NCBI GenBank assembly: GCA_914767715.1
Contig: OU612069.1
Location: 26,225,387 to 26,289,386 of the forward strand
From: Membranipora membranacea
Lineage: Eukaryota > Bryozoa > Gymnolaemata > Cheilostomatida > Membraniporidae
Length of the DNA stretch: 64,000 nucleotides
Direction of reading: 5' to 3'
Shown here: in pieces, positions 38,601 through 50,600 of the stretch
Layout of the letters: every line of letters starts with the position of its first letter
How positions within the stretch are numbered: position 1 is the stretch's first letter
Notes under the pieces: model-generated
Seen by the model: only the letters and a program-made list of their open reading frames with translations
Told to the model about the DNA's origin: nothing
Databases searched by the model: none
Translations under genes and position numbers: made by a program

Positions 38601-41600
38601 ACAAATTTTGCAAATAAATGACAAAGTCACTCACAAGTCAGTCTGATGACATAAATGTTCAAAAGCAAGTTCTAAAATTTGTATACACACTATTTGATGA
38701 GTTGAGACCGCTAATCAAAACAATCTTTATATCTGTTATGAACCCATGTCAAAGAAAAGATTAGAAGAACCACTGTACATTACAATCAACAACAATGAAT
38801 TTGACGCATTCCCTGTCCGCTGTTTTTCAAGCATGAAAATGAGTGATTTTCATTTCAGACCGATGCACTGCTTGTTTGCTCTGTTAAAATAAGATTATAA
38901 TGGAGCAATTGATTCCTCCTGCTGACAAAGCCTTGCTTATTTCAGATTCACCCAAAAATGGTCCATGCAATGCTTTATAGTTTGTACCAAATCTTGCAAT
39001 TTACCCAACACTAGCCTCCCAAATCAGATCCATACTGACGAAATAACTCAAAAACTCGACAAATTAATTACCTAAGTGACTGTTGTGTGCAGTGACATGT
39101 GCTCTCATAAGACCTGCTGCACTCAGTCAGTAATATTGATAGTCTATGTTAAGATGTGCTGAGTATCTGTGATGCACACGGATGGACAAGATCGAATGCA
39201 AAAATAGAAAGTTTCTACAGGTATCCCTCTGCTAACACGATTATCAATACTCCTCTTTAGGAGGCAGTCAAATTCATTTACATTTTACATCACCCTGAAG
39301 TCCGAAACAACTAGATGACAGTAATTTCTAGTTTTTAAACAATGTAAACAACACAGTTTATCCAAAAACACCTTGAGTGTTTAAACATCAGAATATTTGC
39401 AAAAATTGTTGAAAAGATTCTCAAAACCTCAAATCACTCAGTATTAATCATTGCATGCTTTGGATTTCAACATCATCCTAATGCCTGAAATGTCCAGATT
39501 TACAAAGAATTTATTTTAGATTTCTGTGCGATTTGGAAATACATATTTTCAAGAAAAACACACAATCTACCTGTGTAAATTTTGTATCTTCCATTGAAAT
39601 TCTTTTGAAAGCCGCTATTCATAAAGCTAATAATTGAAGCATATCACTGGTTTTCATGCGGGCTGATGATGGAGTTTGATTGGAATGTCATAGCCACAAT
39701 CTCATTTATTCATCATATTAATGTAAACAAAACCTTGAAATACTTAGCGATGTATTGATCTGCCTTTATATTGCCAATTTCTATCTCGAGCAGTAACCAT
39801 GGTTAACAGAAAATGTTGTATCTGCCAAAGCACTGTGGGTTACTTCCAGTGGCCGAAATCATACAGATTTAAACTTGAGTGGTGTGACTACCTCAGATAT
39901 ATTTTCCCTCTGATAATCACTGGACTCGACGTCGATTTGCCACAAATGCCTCCTAAATGATATTCAATCTTGCTCTCACTAGAGCTGTTAATCTCCCTGT
40001 AATTTTCATTCTCACTGTCGGATGAGCTAGAGCTGTAATTTTTTGCCATGTTTGACTTAGATCGTTAGCTTTGTCATTGAATTATGAAATGTCATACACT
40101 ATCCCATTTTATCAGCTAAACCACACAGGACAGATAAATAACGCCTTGTATTCACTCATTCATTCAATAGATAAATTCTGTGTGTTTTGATATCACATGC
40201 AGAATATAAAAACCACTGTGTCATAACAATACGCTTTAGTTACAAAGTACTGTATATTCCCATTATAATCTGAGGTACTAAAAAGGAACTATTTTCAACA
40301 AGTGATCACAACTCCATAGGAAAAAAATAGTACCTCTTTAGTACCTTCTCATCCCGACTTTGAGGGCAAATAAGTCTTAACTGGGTCACAGGCTGCTTTT
40401 GAACATAGAATAATGTTCTAAACTAGACTGAGATCTCTAGAATGATACCAAAAAACCTGATCCTTCACAAACACTTTAAATTATGTTTGCAAGACAAATC
40501 GAAATAGAATCATCATTTTATGGTGCAGTTAAAATTACATACATGATACTGCTGAGAGAGAGTACGTGCAAGGAGTTTCTCCTTGATACTTGTCACTACA
40601 CATTACTAGTTGGCCCTTGATTGCCTCTTGGAGGTCTGTGGGGTGGATAAGGAGAGGAGACCTATCTTCTTTTTCAAAAAAAGTTGGAATTCAACCGCAG
40701 ATCAATGAGCTTAACCCCAGATTTTTTCTACTCCAGATTCTTACTTGCCAGCCCCAGACCCAAAAGTCGCTTTGCGCGGATCTGGGTTTGAATTAAAAAC
40801 TCAATACGCCCCTCTCTTATCCTCGTATTATGTTTACTGATATTTATCAGAAGCGAAAGACAAAGCTTTTTACATGTCATACCAAACTTTTCGGTTATTC
40901 AGTTATTCAGTTATTCAGTTATTCAGTTATTCAGTTATATGATAATTTAATCAATGTGAAGGTTACACAATTATGTTGATTAACATTAGCTTTGATGCCA
41001 ATGACACAAACAGAAATACCTGTCAACATGGACATTGTAGTGGTCTTCCCAGCACCATTGTGTCCAAGAAAAGCTGTTATTTGTCCTTCAAACATTTTCA
41101 AGTAGAGATTATCCACAGCAGCCTGCAATAGTTAATCAAAGAATCTATATATGCTGTTTAAAGTTAATCATTCTAAGTTTGAGAAAGCTTGTCAATAGTT
41201 TCCTAATGGTCGATAAATAAAGTGGTAGAGTATGTCTATAAGTGTCATTGAAAGAATCCTGTTCTTATAATCTTCCAATCATCCTACCAATAGCAGGCTA
41301 TGTTGTAACTCACCTTGGCACCAAACTTCTTTGTTAGCCCTGCAATGTTGATACCCGCTCTCAAATTTTTAGGATCAGCTTCGTTGTAAGGATTTGAGGA
41401 GAATACTGATTTGTATCCCTTTGCTCGATTTTCTGCATCCCCAGTATCCCAGGTAGCTCCACACCAGTATCCTGGCTGAAATTGAATAAAAGAATATTTC
41501 ATTAGGAAGACGTAGATTTGGGCTGATAATCCTGAATATGGAACTATAAACATTGATTCCCAACCGAAGCCCGCTGAGATTAAAATTGAAACAATATGTC

Positions 41601-44600
41601 TACAAATCTCGTTTAGCAGATATATACGAGAATTCCTAAATTATGTAACAGTTTCATGCAATCACTATAAAAAGAGCCATTATTTTGAATTTACTGTGTT
41701 TATGGGAGGAATTTGTTTGGAACCAGAGGGCACAGGGAATTGATAATGACCCAAAAAGAACTAAAATCCTTGATCTTTTTTATGTGTTATTAACGTGTGA
41801 TGAGATCAAACCAGCCTTGATGAAGCGCATTGCTGCCTAACATAGGTTCGATAAGCTCTCTCAATATGCGTAATTCAGGCGGATAATATATAGTGAGGTC
41901 ACATTGTGAATGCCAAACTTTATTTCCGTAATTACTCTAACACAGGAAATGTTAACTTACTGTGAGGAAGAACCAAGGTTTCTCTGGTACTCCGTACTCT
42001 CCAGGAAATACTGACTCAACATACCAAGCGAGAAAGGCAAAAACACATGTCCAAATAACCTGACACACACATATATTTCCTGTGAGACAAGACAAAACAA
42101 TAACAGTAAGTATGAGGAAAACAAAGTGAGAGAGTGTTTGGTGAATTCTTTCATACATGTTATCAGTGATTCATATTGATCGTGCCATGATCATTACAGG
42201 GGTAAAAGAAAAAGAACTAAGTTGACAGATGAACTGTGAAAAACCTCAACGGAAGGAGCCAAGATCAAAGTATTGATGATATTTTACTCCGCACTCAAGA
42301 GAAATATATTCCAAACTTGTTTATATTATAATAGCTTCATCAAAGTTGTAAACTTTCGTATACTGCCAATTACATCGACTCAATCACAGTGATCTGCATT
42401 CGATCCTGATTTTTTAACATACCGATTGACACACTGATCTCTACTTGCTGGTCGATCAGAACTGGCCCGTTATGCCCTGTATACTGATAAGATATAAACT
42501 CCGGTTTTCTGAAGAGGTCGTTGATCTTGTAACCTTTGGTCCCACCTAATAAACATACTCAAATTACAAACTACTCTGATTGAAGACTCAACTGATGCTC
42601 TTGGTACTTGAACTACAATCTTCTATCATAAAGTGAGAATCGGTTGAGTTGAGATAAATTAGAAAAACTGAAAGATTGTTAAGCCTTTTATTGGGAGAAA
42701 AAGTTCTCAACAAACAACTCACTGCTGGTCTCAGAATCCCAACCGATTTCTTCTGCGTATCGCAGATTCTTTAGAGCTATAGGTAAGGCCGAGTTTGGTA
42801 TAAGTGACAAGTACAATCTTTTGTATCCTTCTTCTGCTAGTGTCACATTGTTTATATTATATGGCAGCAATGCAATGAAAGGTATGTAGCTGACTATGTA
42901 CACCACTGCTGCGCAGGCTGATGCCATACTTGCTGAAACATTATGTTTATTGTCAGAAAAACATTATACATTGTACCGTATCAAGATCTTGCCTCCCCTT
43001 ATGATGGCAATACAAAAGACTTTGTAGCATAGTACACTCTGCTAAGCTAAGCTTCCCCAGTATAACAATGGCCATTACAGAAAAAGTCCAGTTAGGTATG
43101 GGCAATAGCCAGTTTTATGAAAAAAAACCATTATAGTAGAGGGTTGGTGCAGCCCATGTTGAATGCTAAGACATACTTTAGGTACTTAGTCTGGTCCATC
43201 ACACAGGTGTTGTGAGACATGTTGTAGGACATGCCATACAGCACTGCTAGTATGGAGTTTGCACACAAATCGGTAAGCCTGCCTTTGGCGTTATATCACT
43301 CAATTTCGTTAAGCTTTTTAAATTCCGATATAAACTAAGAATTGGTAGCAACTTCCTTACCTTGAGTGAAAAGGGCGCTCACAAAGAAACCGAAGGAAAT
43401 TTGGGCAAGACCCCAAAGCATGAATAATAAAAACCAAACACTGAAGTCAGTATCACGAGTTATCTGAAGCCACTTGGGTTGCTGAAAAAAATGAACAGCT
43501 GTATGCATTTGAATCAGAAATCAATAATTGTTAAAGCGAGTCAACAGTATATTTTTTTGCATGATGATTATCAGGAAAGAGGGAATACGCTTGCCTCCAT
43601 CAAAGTTGAATCATTCAGTAGTACATTTTGCAGAGGAAGGCTCAAAGGAATAATGAAAACGATTTGTAGTCATATTTGCATTACAATGACAAAGACAAAG
43701 TGATTGTTTGAAGTGCTTACCCCTGGTAGATTGAACATGTAGGAAACCCAGAAGGCACCAGAAGCAAAAAGTATGATGAACTTAGTAAACCATGACAGCC
43801 ACTGTAGAAAGTTACTAACTCCTACCATCTTCATATATTCCTTCATTCTCTTCTGCTTCTCTTGGTTGATCTCTCTTGGAACACTCAAAGCTGATGAAAG
43901 ATTCAAGTTTATACATTGTAAATTTCTTGAGAGGAGTTTCTATGCCATGATAATACAACAAATAGTGTGATGCATCAATGCTTTCAATACAATTCATTAA
44001 TGAATAGTTATGTATGAATGTATATATATAACATGCACATTCACAGTTTTATTTGTCAAATTTGCAGGCTATGATTTTTTTGAATTGGGCAAGAGAGCCA
44101 ACGCAAGGCCATAGGGTACTCCAGGAACTACTTTTATGAGGAGGCATTGCCTAATTTTTCTAATCTCTTTAGGGCTAGTCTAGTGTCAGTGCTCAAATGT
44201 TGTTTCTCCCACTCACCCTGGCAATATATTTGAGCAGTTAATCTAGAACCTACCAAAATTATTCCGCTCGATTTCTAGGCTCTCTCTCCCCCTCATTTAA
44301 GATATTTGATAAGTCATAGCCGATTACCACGAATATTCTTCCTCAATTTTTCTTGCTTTTGTCAGAAAATATGTACAGTTGTTTGATTGAGCTGGATTAG
44401 TCGTGATTGATACTAGTCACTCACTCATCCATTAAGGTTATGATACCAGCGTTGACCGATTTGGACCTTTTATACACAGCTGTTGGAAAGCTGCTGAGCT
44501 ACTAATCGCTCATTGCTCATCAAAAAACGTGATTGGATTACGTTGCGACATGAGGCCGAAAAGGCTGTTTATAGGAAATTGGGTGGCTGCGCTACATTGA

Positions 44601-47600
44601 TTGCTAGATAGTTCTAAACAGGTTACATACATTCTTAGAGACATAGTTCATCCTATTTTTAGTATGTAAATAATATTGATGAGCCCAAAATGGCTTTTTT
44701 TGCACGTCATAATGCGTGTGGTTTTTAACTTTGATGATATAATGCGAAATTTAAAGCAACGATTTAAGACAGTTTGAATAATTATAATTATTGCTGTAAA
44801 TGACACACACCACAAATTCCAGCAGCATAACAAATGTATCAATATCAGCATAGACCATCAAAGGTAGATACATTTTGCCCCATTTATCAATAAAAAAAAT
44901 GTAAATGTAAATCACTTTTTATTTAGCTGCTCTCCAGCAATCTTTACATGAATATAACATAGATACATATACATATTCAATTTAGCGCACTCCTGTACAA
45001 GGTAGGAGTGGGCAAGCTAGGCTATTGTCCAGAGAGCTCAACTCCTTCAGCAGCATGGGTAGTGACCGGGATTCGAACCTGCAACTCTCAGATTGAGATG
45101 CTCGAATCCTAACCACTACGCCACCCTGCCTGCCCAGAGTATGGCACTATGTATTAGTCTTCCTCGAATTGCGCCACACAGAATGCCCAAACAGCCAATT
45201 TAAGGGGCTTTTTAAGGTGTTTTTTGGCATTCTGTGTGGTGCATTTTGAGGAAGACTAATACATAGTTCCATAATTTGTTGGCATTTCCTGTTTGTACTA
45301 TGCTTAATCAAAGCGGCTTCATATGTAAGAATTTTCAAAATGAGTTTGTCTGGCCTTAATGCTGGACCTTTTGACAGCATGTTTGACGTTATTGATAAAT
45401 GGCGCAAAATGTATCTACCTTTGATGGTCTATGCTGATATTGATACGTTTGATATACTGCTGAAATTTGTGGTGTATGTCATTCAAACAGCGATATAGTG
45501 GAAAAAACCAAAAGATTTGGCCCTTTTTTATTTAAACTGTCTTAAATCGCTGCTTAAAATTTCGCATTATATCATCAAAGTGAAAAAACCGCACGCATTA
45601 TGCCGTGACGTAAAAAGCCATTTTGGTCTCATCAAATTTTATTTTCAACCTAAAGTTAGGATAATCTATGTCTCTAAGAATGAATGTAACCTGTTTAGAA
45701 CTTTCAATCAATCAATGTAGCGCAGCCACCCAATTTGCTATAAACAGCCTTTTCGGCCTCATTTCTCTGATAAAATGACGCAACGTAATCCAATCACGTT
45801 TTTGATGAGCAATTAGCGATCAGTAGCTCAGCAGCTTTCCAACGGTATATGAAATGTCAAAATCGATCAACGCTGGTATCATAACCTTAAAGCTTTAGAT
45901 GAAGTCATAGGTTATTCATTGCTGAGTTTGAAACTATACTTTACCGAGAAAGAGAAACCCCATCAGCAGATATAGATCAACACCTTCTGGCCAACGAGCA
46001 TGAAATATAGGCGGTTTTATTGAGGATGGAAGAGAACGTCCCGGTGTGTTTTTAATTCTCTCCAACTCTACATAAGGATCGCTGAATTGTCGTGTGATGA
46101 ACATCACAGGCAGGAATGCAAAGAGCCATGGGAAGACAATCTGCACAAGGAATGAAGTTTGTTGTTTAAGATACTAAGAGAACAAAGAAATAGTAGAGCC
46201 TTTGCTGAGGTGAGTGTCATGAGAGTTGTTTGATATAACGTTGCAACTGACATCATAATAGTGTCTGGGTTATTATGACCCAATGTGAGATTGATAATAC
46301 CAGTATTATAAGGCTCTCTGGGTTTGCTGGTCTCAGCGTTCTCGAATAAAATATCACTTTCTTCCATACCTGTGTATGCACGGATTAATATTTTATTGTT
46401 GTGTTATTATTTAATTTATTTATTGCAAAGTTGTATATCTCCTACTGTGTAACTTGAGGGAAGACTTGGGACAACCTAGTTTGCATTGGCAACCTGATAC
46501 ATCACGATTATGAAAGACCCAAGACATGGTACTAGCTTTAGGGGGTATCCGGACATTTTCCCAATGTTATTTTCCCACCAAGCCATTTTTCCACCTCCCT
46601 TAATCCCACCAAGCCATTTTCCCACCAAGCCATATTCCCATCGAGCCATTTTCCCATCAGAACATTTTCCCACATTTCTGTTTTCCCACCAGGACGATTT
46701 CTCACTGATCCATTTTCTCACCGGGATGTTTTCCCACCAAGCTGTTTTCCCACCTGGATGTTTTCTCACTAATCCATTTTTCCACCTGGAAATTTTTCCG
46801 CCAATCCATTTTTCCACCCGGACGTTTTCCCACTTGCCATTTTCCCACTATTGCTTTTTTCAAATGAACGCTGGTAGCTTCTTTCTATTTTTTTGTTTAC
46901 TTTCCTTCTGCTCTTTTTCAGGCATCAAAAATGTTAATTGAAAGTAGTATTAAAATCTCGTCATAAAAATTTGTTGTTCCTTTTTTATTCTAGAATCCTA
47001 AAGTCTATGACCGTTGGTGATAAAAACGCTGTTTGAGGTTATGAAAATTTCTCAAACAGTTTTCTCATAATTTTTCAAAACTTTGCTCTTATTCAATTCC
47101 TTGTAATAAAACATAGTTGTTTTCACCTAAAGAACTGTTGTCAGATTTATGGGGCGCTTGTTTGTAAACAGAATATGCACACAGAATCTTGGAATGAACA
47201 TCGGCTGGAACAGACATCGACAGGATTGAACTAACTGGAATGAAAGTAGTTTGGTAATGAAGTCGGAAATCTTGGAATGAATGTAGAAAGTGCTGGATTG
47301 AACGCCGACTACATTTGTTGGTATAAAGAGTCAATAGGAGAGCAACTCCCCCAAAATAATTGTGTTATAAAAAACCAGCACACATCTTATGAGCAATAAC
47401 TATAACAATGCTTGCCACAATTAAGGTTTTGGTTTAAATTTACAATTTGTGATTATGCTAAGGTAATTTAATATTGCCATGCCAAACCGCATGTGCTGCA
47501 CATTTGGTACTATTTATGTTTATTTATTATGTTTGGTACCGGTAACGGTAGCCGGTCTTGACAAGCTAAGTTCATTGGGGTAGGGTTGGAGGGAGGTTTT

Positions 47601-50600
47601 GCACCTCTCCGCTGTAGCTCTATTCTACCTTTGCGGTAACGTCCTAAAGTGAGTATTGGTGCAGACTCTGTTGTGTATATTTTAAGACAATTGCAATTGC
47701 AACATTATTTTGGTATGTGTCCATATGTTGTACCAAGGTGATAGATAAAAACACATCTTTATGTTCTTGTCAAAGACATAATGGATGTGTCCTGTACCAC
47801 ATTGATGATAAGAGTTAGCTTTTTCGATAAAGGACGACTGGTGGACAGCATGCTGGGAAAACAATGTGCACCTGATTTTGTTAATGCTTGACCATTGTTT
47901 TGCTGGTGAAATATCCTAAAGGTCACTGTTTCTCTTTCAGTATTTCATTACCACTTCAGTTTTTGCACAAAATTCCTGACTGATTCTATCTAGCTATCAG
48001 AAATTTAGAAACCATCATCTTAATAAACAGATGTGAGTTGTGAGTGCCTTTGTGAACGATCATCATAAATTTACACAATTATTTTGGGGAGTTGCTCTTG
48101 CGTTGATTCTGTAGTCGATGTTCAATCCACCACTTTCTACGTTCATTACAGGATTTTCAACTTTCTTGCCAGTCTACGTTCATTCCAGCTAATTTCAATC
48201 CCGTCAGCGTTTATTCCAGCTGACGTTCATACCAATCCCCTGCACACACCTGCATATGATATGATCAAACTCTAGGGTGCATGACCCGATATGCGGATTA
48301 CTATTTTCAACAAGAATTTGATCTCAAATAAGTATTTTTGTTTCGCCAATTCTTGTTGAGGATTGGATGAAATTGTTAAAACTATTGGTTTTCAATCAAA
48401 TCGCTCTAGTCTTCTGAAGAGAAGACTAAATACTATTTTGCATTTAATCAATATTAAGTCACCAACAAGAAGTGAGTGCGAACAGAGAGCAGGAAGAGCT
48501 TAATCCTCCATTAAACCTGGCGAAGTGCACAAGGGCGCCCGGAAAACAGGAAGCACTGTACGCATTTGGAACAATTTTAACAGAAATAGATCACAGCATT
48601 GTTTTTTTGTACAAAAAGAAGACAACATGCATTAATTATCCCTCTAAAATGTTTCACCTAAGGGATGTTGTCATGGCAAGTTTTGGACGCTTCTTATTTG
48701 TTATAACGTATTTACGTACCAAAACTGGATGGTTTGACATCACTCACAAATTTTCCACTTGCAGCATGATGTTCAATCTCAGTTGACGTCTGATGCTAAT
48801 GCGATAGAGGAGCCAGCATAAATCCTATAAATTCAGTTGATATTTATTGACAGGGAAAGTCCTATTTCGATGTTGGTCTAAGTTCACAATTTTAACAAAG
48901 AAAACTCACTGGTGTAATTATGATTCCGATAGCCTAAGGGCACTGTCAATTATACCACAAGTCAATAATTAAAACATTAGATAAAACAGAAAATAACTTA
49001 AATTGAACGACACTAGCCTTGTCAACAGTGACGTGTTTTGGTTTCGATATACAATACTAGAACCCCTCCAAGGCCTGGAGTGAGGGTTAACATGAAATGC
49101 TGGACATTGAAATTTTGTGATTATTATCACATTTTTTGTATTTATACCTACTTTAGATCCCTTTGAACGTGCACAGAAGGGGCACAGATTGTCTGTTCAA
49201 TATACATTTTTACGTTTTTACTCAATCTATAACTTTATTTGTCGTAGTTTTATATCATATTTCCATTTTCAATAGAAATTTCACCGATTAAAAACCTTCA
49301 ACATGAAAAAAATAAATAAAGATATTTTAATTGATAAGATAATGTAGACAGAGCATACAACCAAATTACAACACAACAAGTTGTGTATAGATATGCTTAC
49401 AAAAGCTCAATTTTTGGTTTACAAGTATAATTTACCAAGTATCATCTATGCCTTGTCTTCTTTAAATGGCCACCCTTATTTAACAGCATAGATACTTCAA
49501 TACAATCATAAATAATTATGTTCACGTTCATTGACTTACTTGACTTATGTTGCAGAACTCCTGGTGGAATATTGCGCCAGAATCGCCTTCTCCTTCCCCT
49601 TCCATCTATTCTGATCTCTCGCCATCTCGCCAGCCTCCGCCCACGACTTGATGTTATTCCGCCAAGTCTCTTTGGGTCGCCCTCTCCTTCGGGTGCCCTC
49701 AGGGGCCCACCCGAGACTGGTGTGAGGGAGAGTTCCTTCCTCCTTAGGCTGTGTCCTAGATACCTCCATCTTCGAAATTCTATGAGCTGTGAAACTGGTT
49801 TCTGCTAGCTGCGTTCACGTACGCCCAAGTTGGAAGTTTTGGACCACCAATATATCTTCAAAATCCGACGGCAGCAGTTCATGTGAAATACCTCCAGTTT
49901 GTTCATATCCACTTTCGTCATTCGCCATGTTTCTCATCCATAGAGGAGCACAGACACCACGTTCGAGTTGTAGAGTTTGAACTTGAGATAGTTGCTCATA
50001 CTTCTTGATCACCACACCTTGCTCAGTCTGTAAAATGATGCATCAATTTTCGCACCTAGATACAAAAAGTTTTCTACAACCTCGAGTGGCTTGTTTCAGA
50101 CCGTGAAATTGTTGTTAGATGCAGGGCCCATTAAATCTCGATGAATCCTCAAAACTTTCGTCTTTTGTTCATTGATGTGCAATCCCAATTTACTCGCTGT
50201 TTTTATGAGCTTGTCTGTAACTGTTTGCATGCCTCCATGTGTTGTAGAAAATAGCGCAACATTGTCTGCATAAGCTAGATAATTCTGGTTGTAGGATTCC
50301 ATCGGAGTCCAGTTCGAAGGTCGCTTGTACTTGCTTCATTATGTAGTCTGTAGCCATGATAAATAACAGAGGTGAGATTACGCAGCCCTTTCGAACTCCT
50401 GATTTTACTTCAAAGTACTCGTCCTCTGCTCTGCCCTGCATTTTACACGCATACCCGGTGTAGAACGGTCCTGTCAGAGTGATGAGTTTGTCAGGGATAC
50501 CATAAAACTTCATCACTTTCCACATGCTCTCCCGATGAATGCTGTCAAAAGCTTTCCTGAAATCAATAAAAATTGACGTACAAGGGCATCCTCCATTCTT

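Larger units (their letters stand above)
36295..41122 (-). other. ABCA nucleotide-binding domain 1
   Basis: ATPase domain over exons 41020-41122, 37315-37469, 36811-36966 and 36295-36505. Walker [12 protein letters not shown]-loop [11 protein letters not shown], signature [10 protein letters not shown], Walker [14 protein letters not shown] with D-loop, H-loop [11 protein letters not shown]. All catalytic residues are present, so it should hydrolyse ATP. The 3.2-kb hAT-like element sits in the intron just after the Walker A exon. Confidence 0.93.
41961..46140 (-). other. ABCA transmembrane domain 1
   Basis: TM1 ([17 protein letters not shown]), a loop of roughly 37 residues, then TM2 and the coupling segment [20 protein letters not shown] that matches the family EKExRLKEYMRMMGL motif. 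Later helices include [20 protein letters not shown], the [19 protein letters not shown] segment, and the terminal TFAFLAWY-like helix followed by [15 protein letters not shown]. In family members TM1 and TM2 are separated by a large extracellular domain; here a single exon (45945-46140) runs from TM1 into TM2. Confidence 0.85.

Noticed and set aside
46104-46367. Possible extra ABCA exon ([18 protein letters not shown])
   Set aside because: Composition looks coding-like and an acceptor-like sequence precedes it, but its frame and phase fit neither the preceding nor the following exon and no good donor was found.
46476-46941. Repetitive ORFs such as FPTSHFPT or GGKMAWWEN
   Set aside because: Produced by the roughly 20-bp minisatellite; the same pattern occurs on both strands and in all four arrays (also 52231-53112 and 55692-56069).
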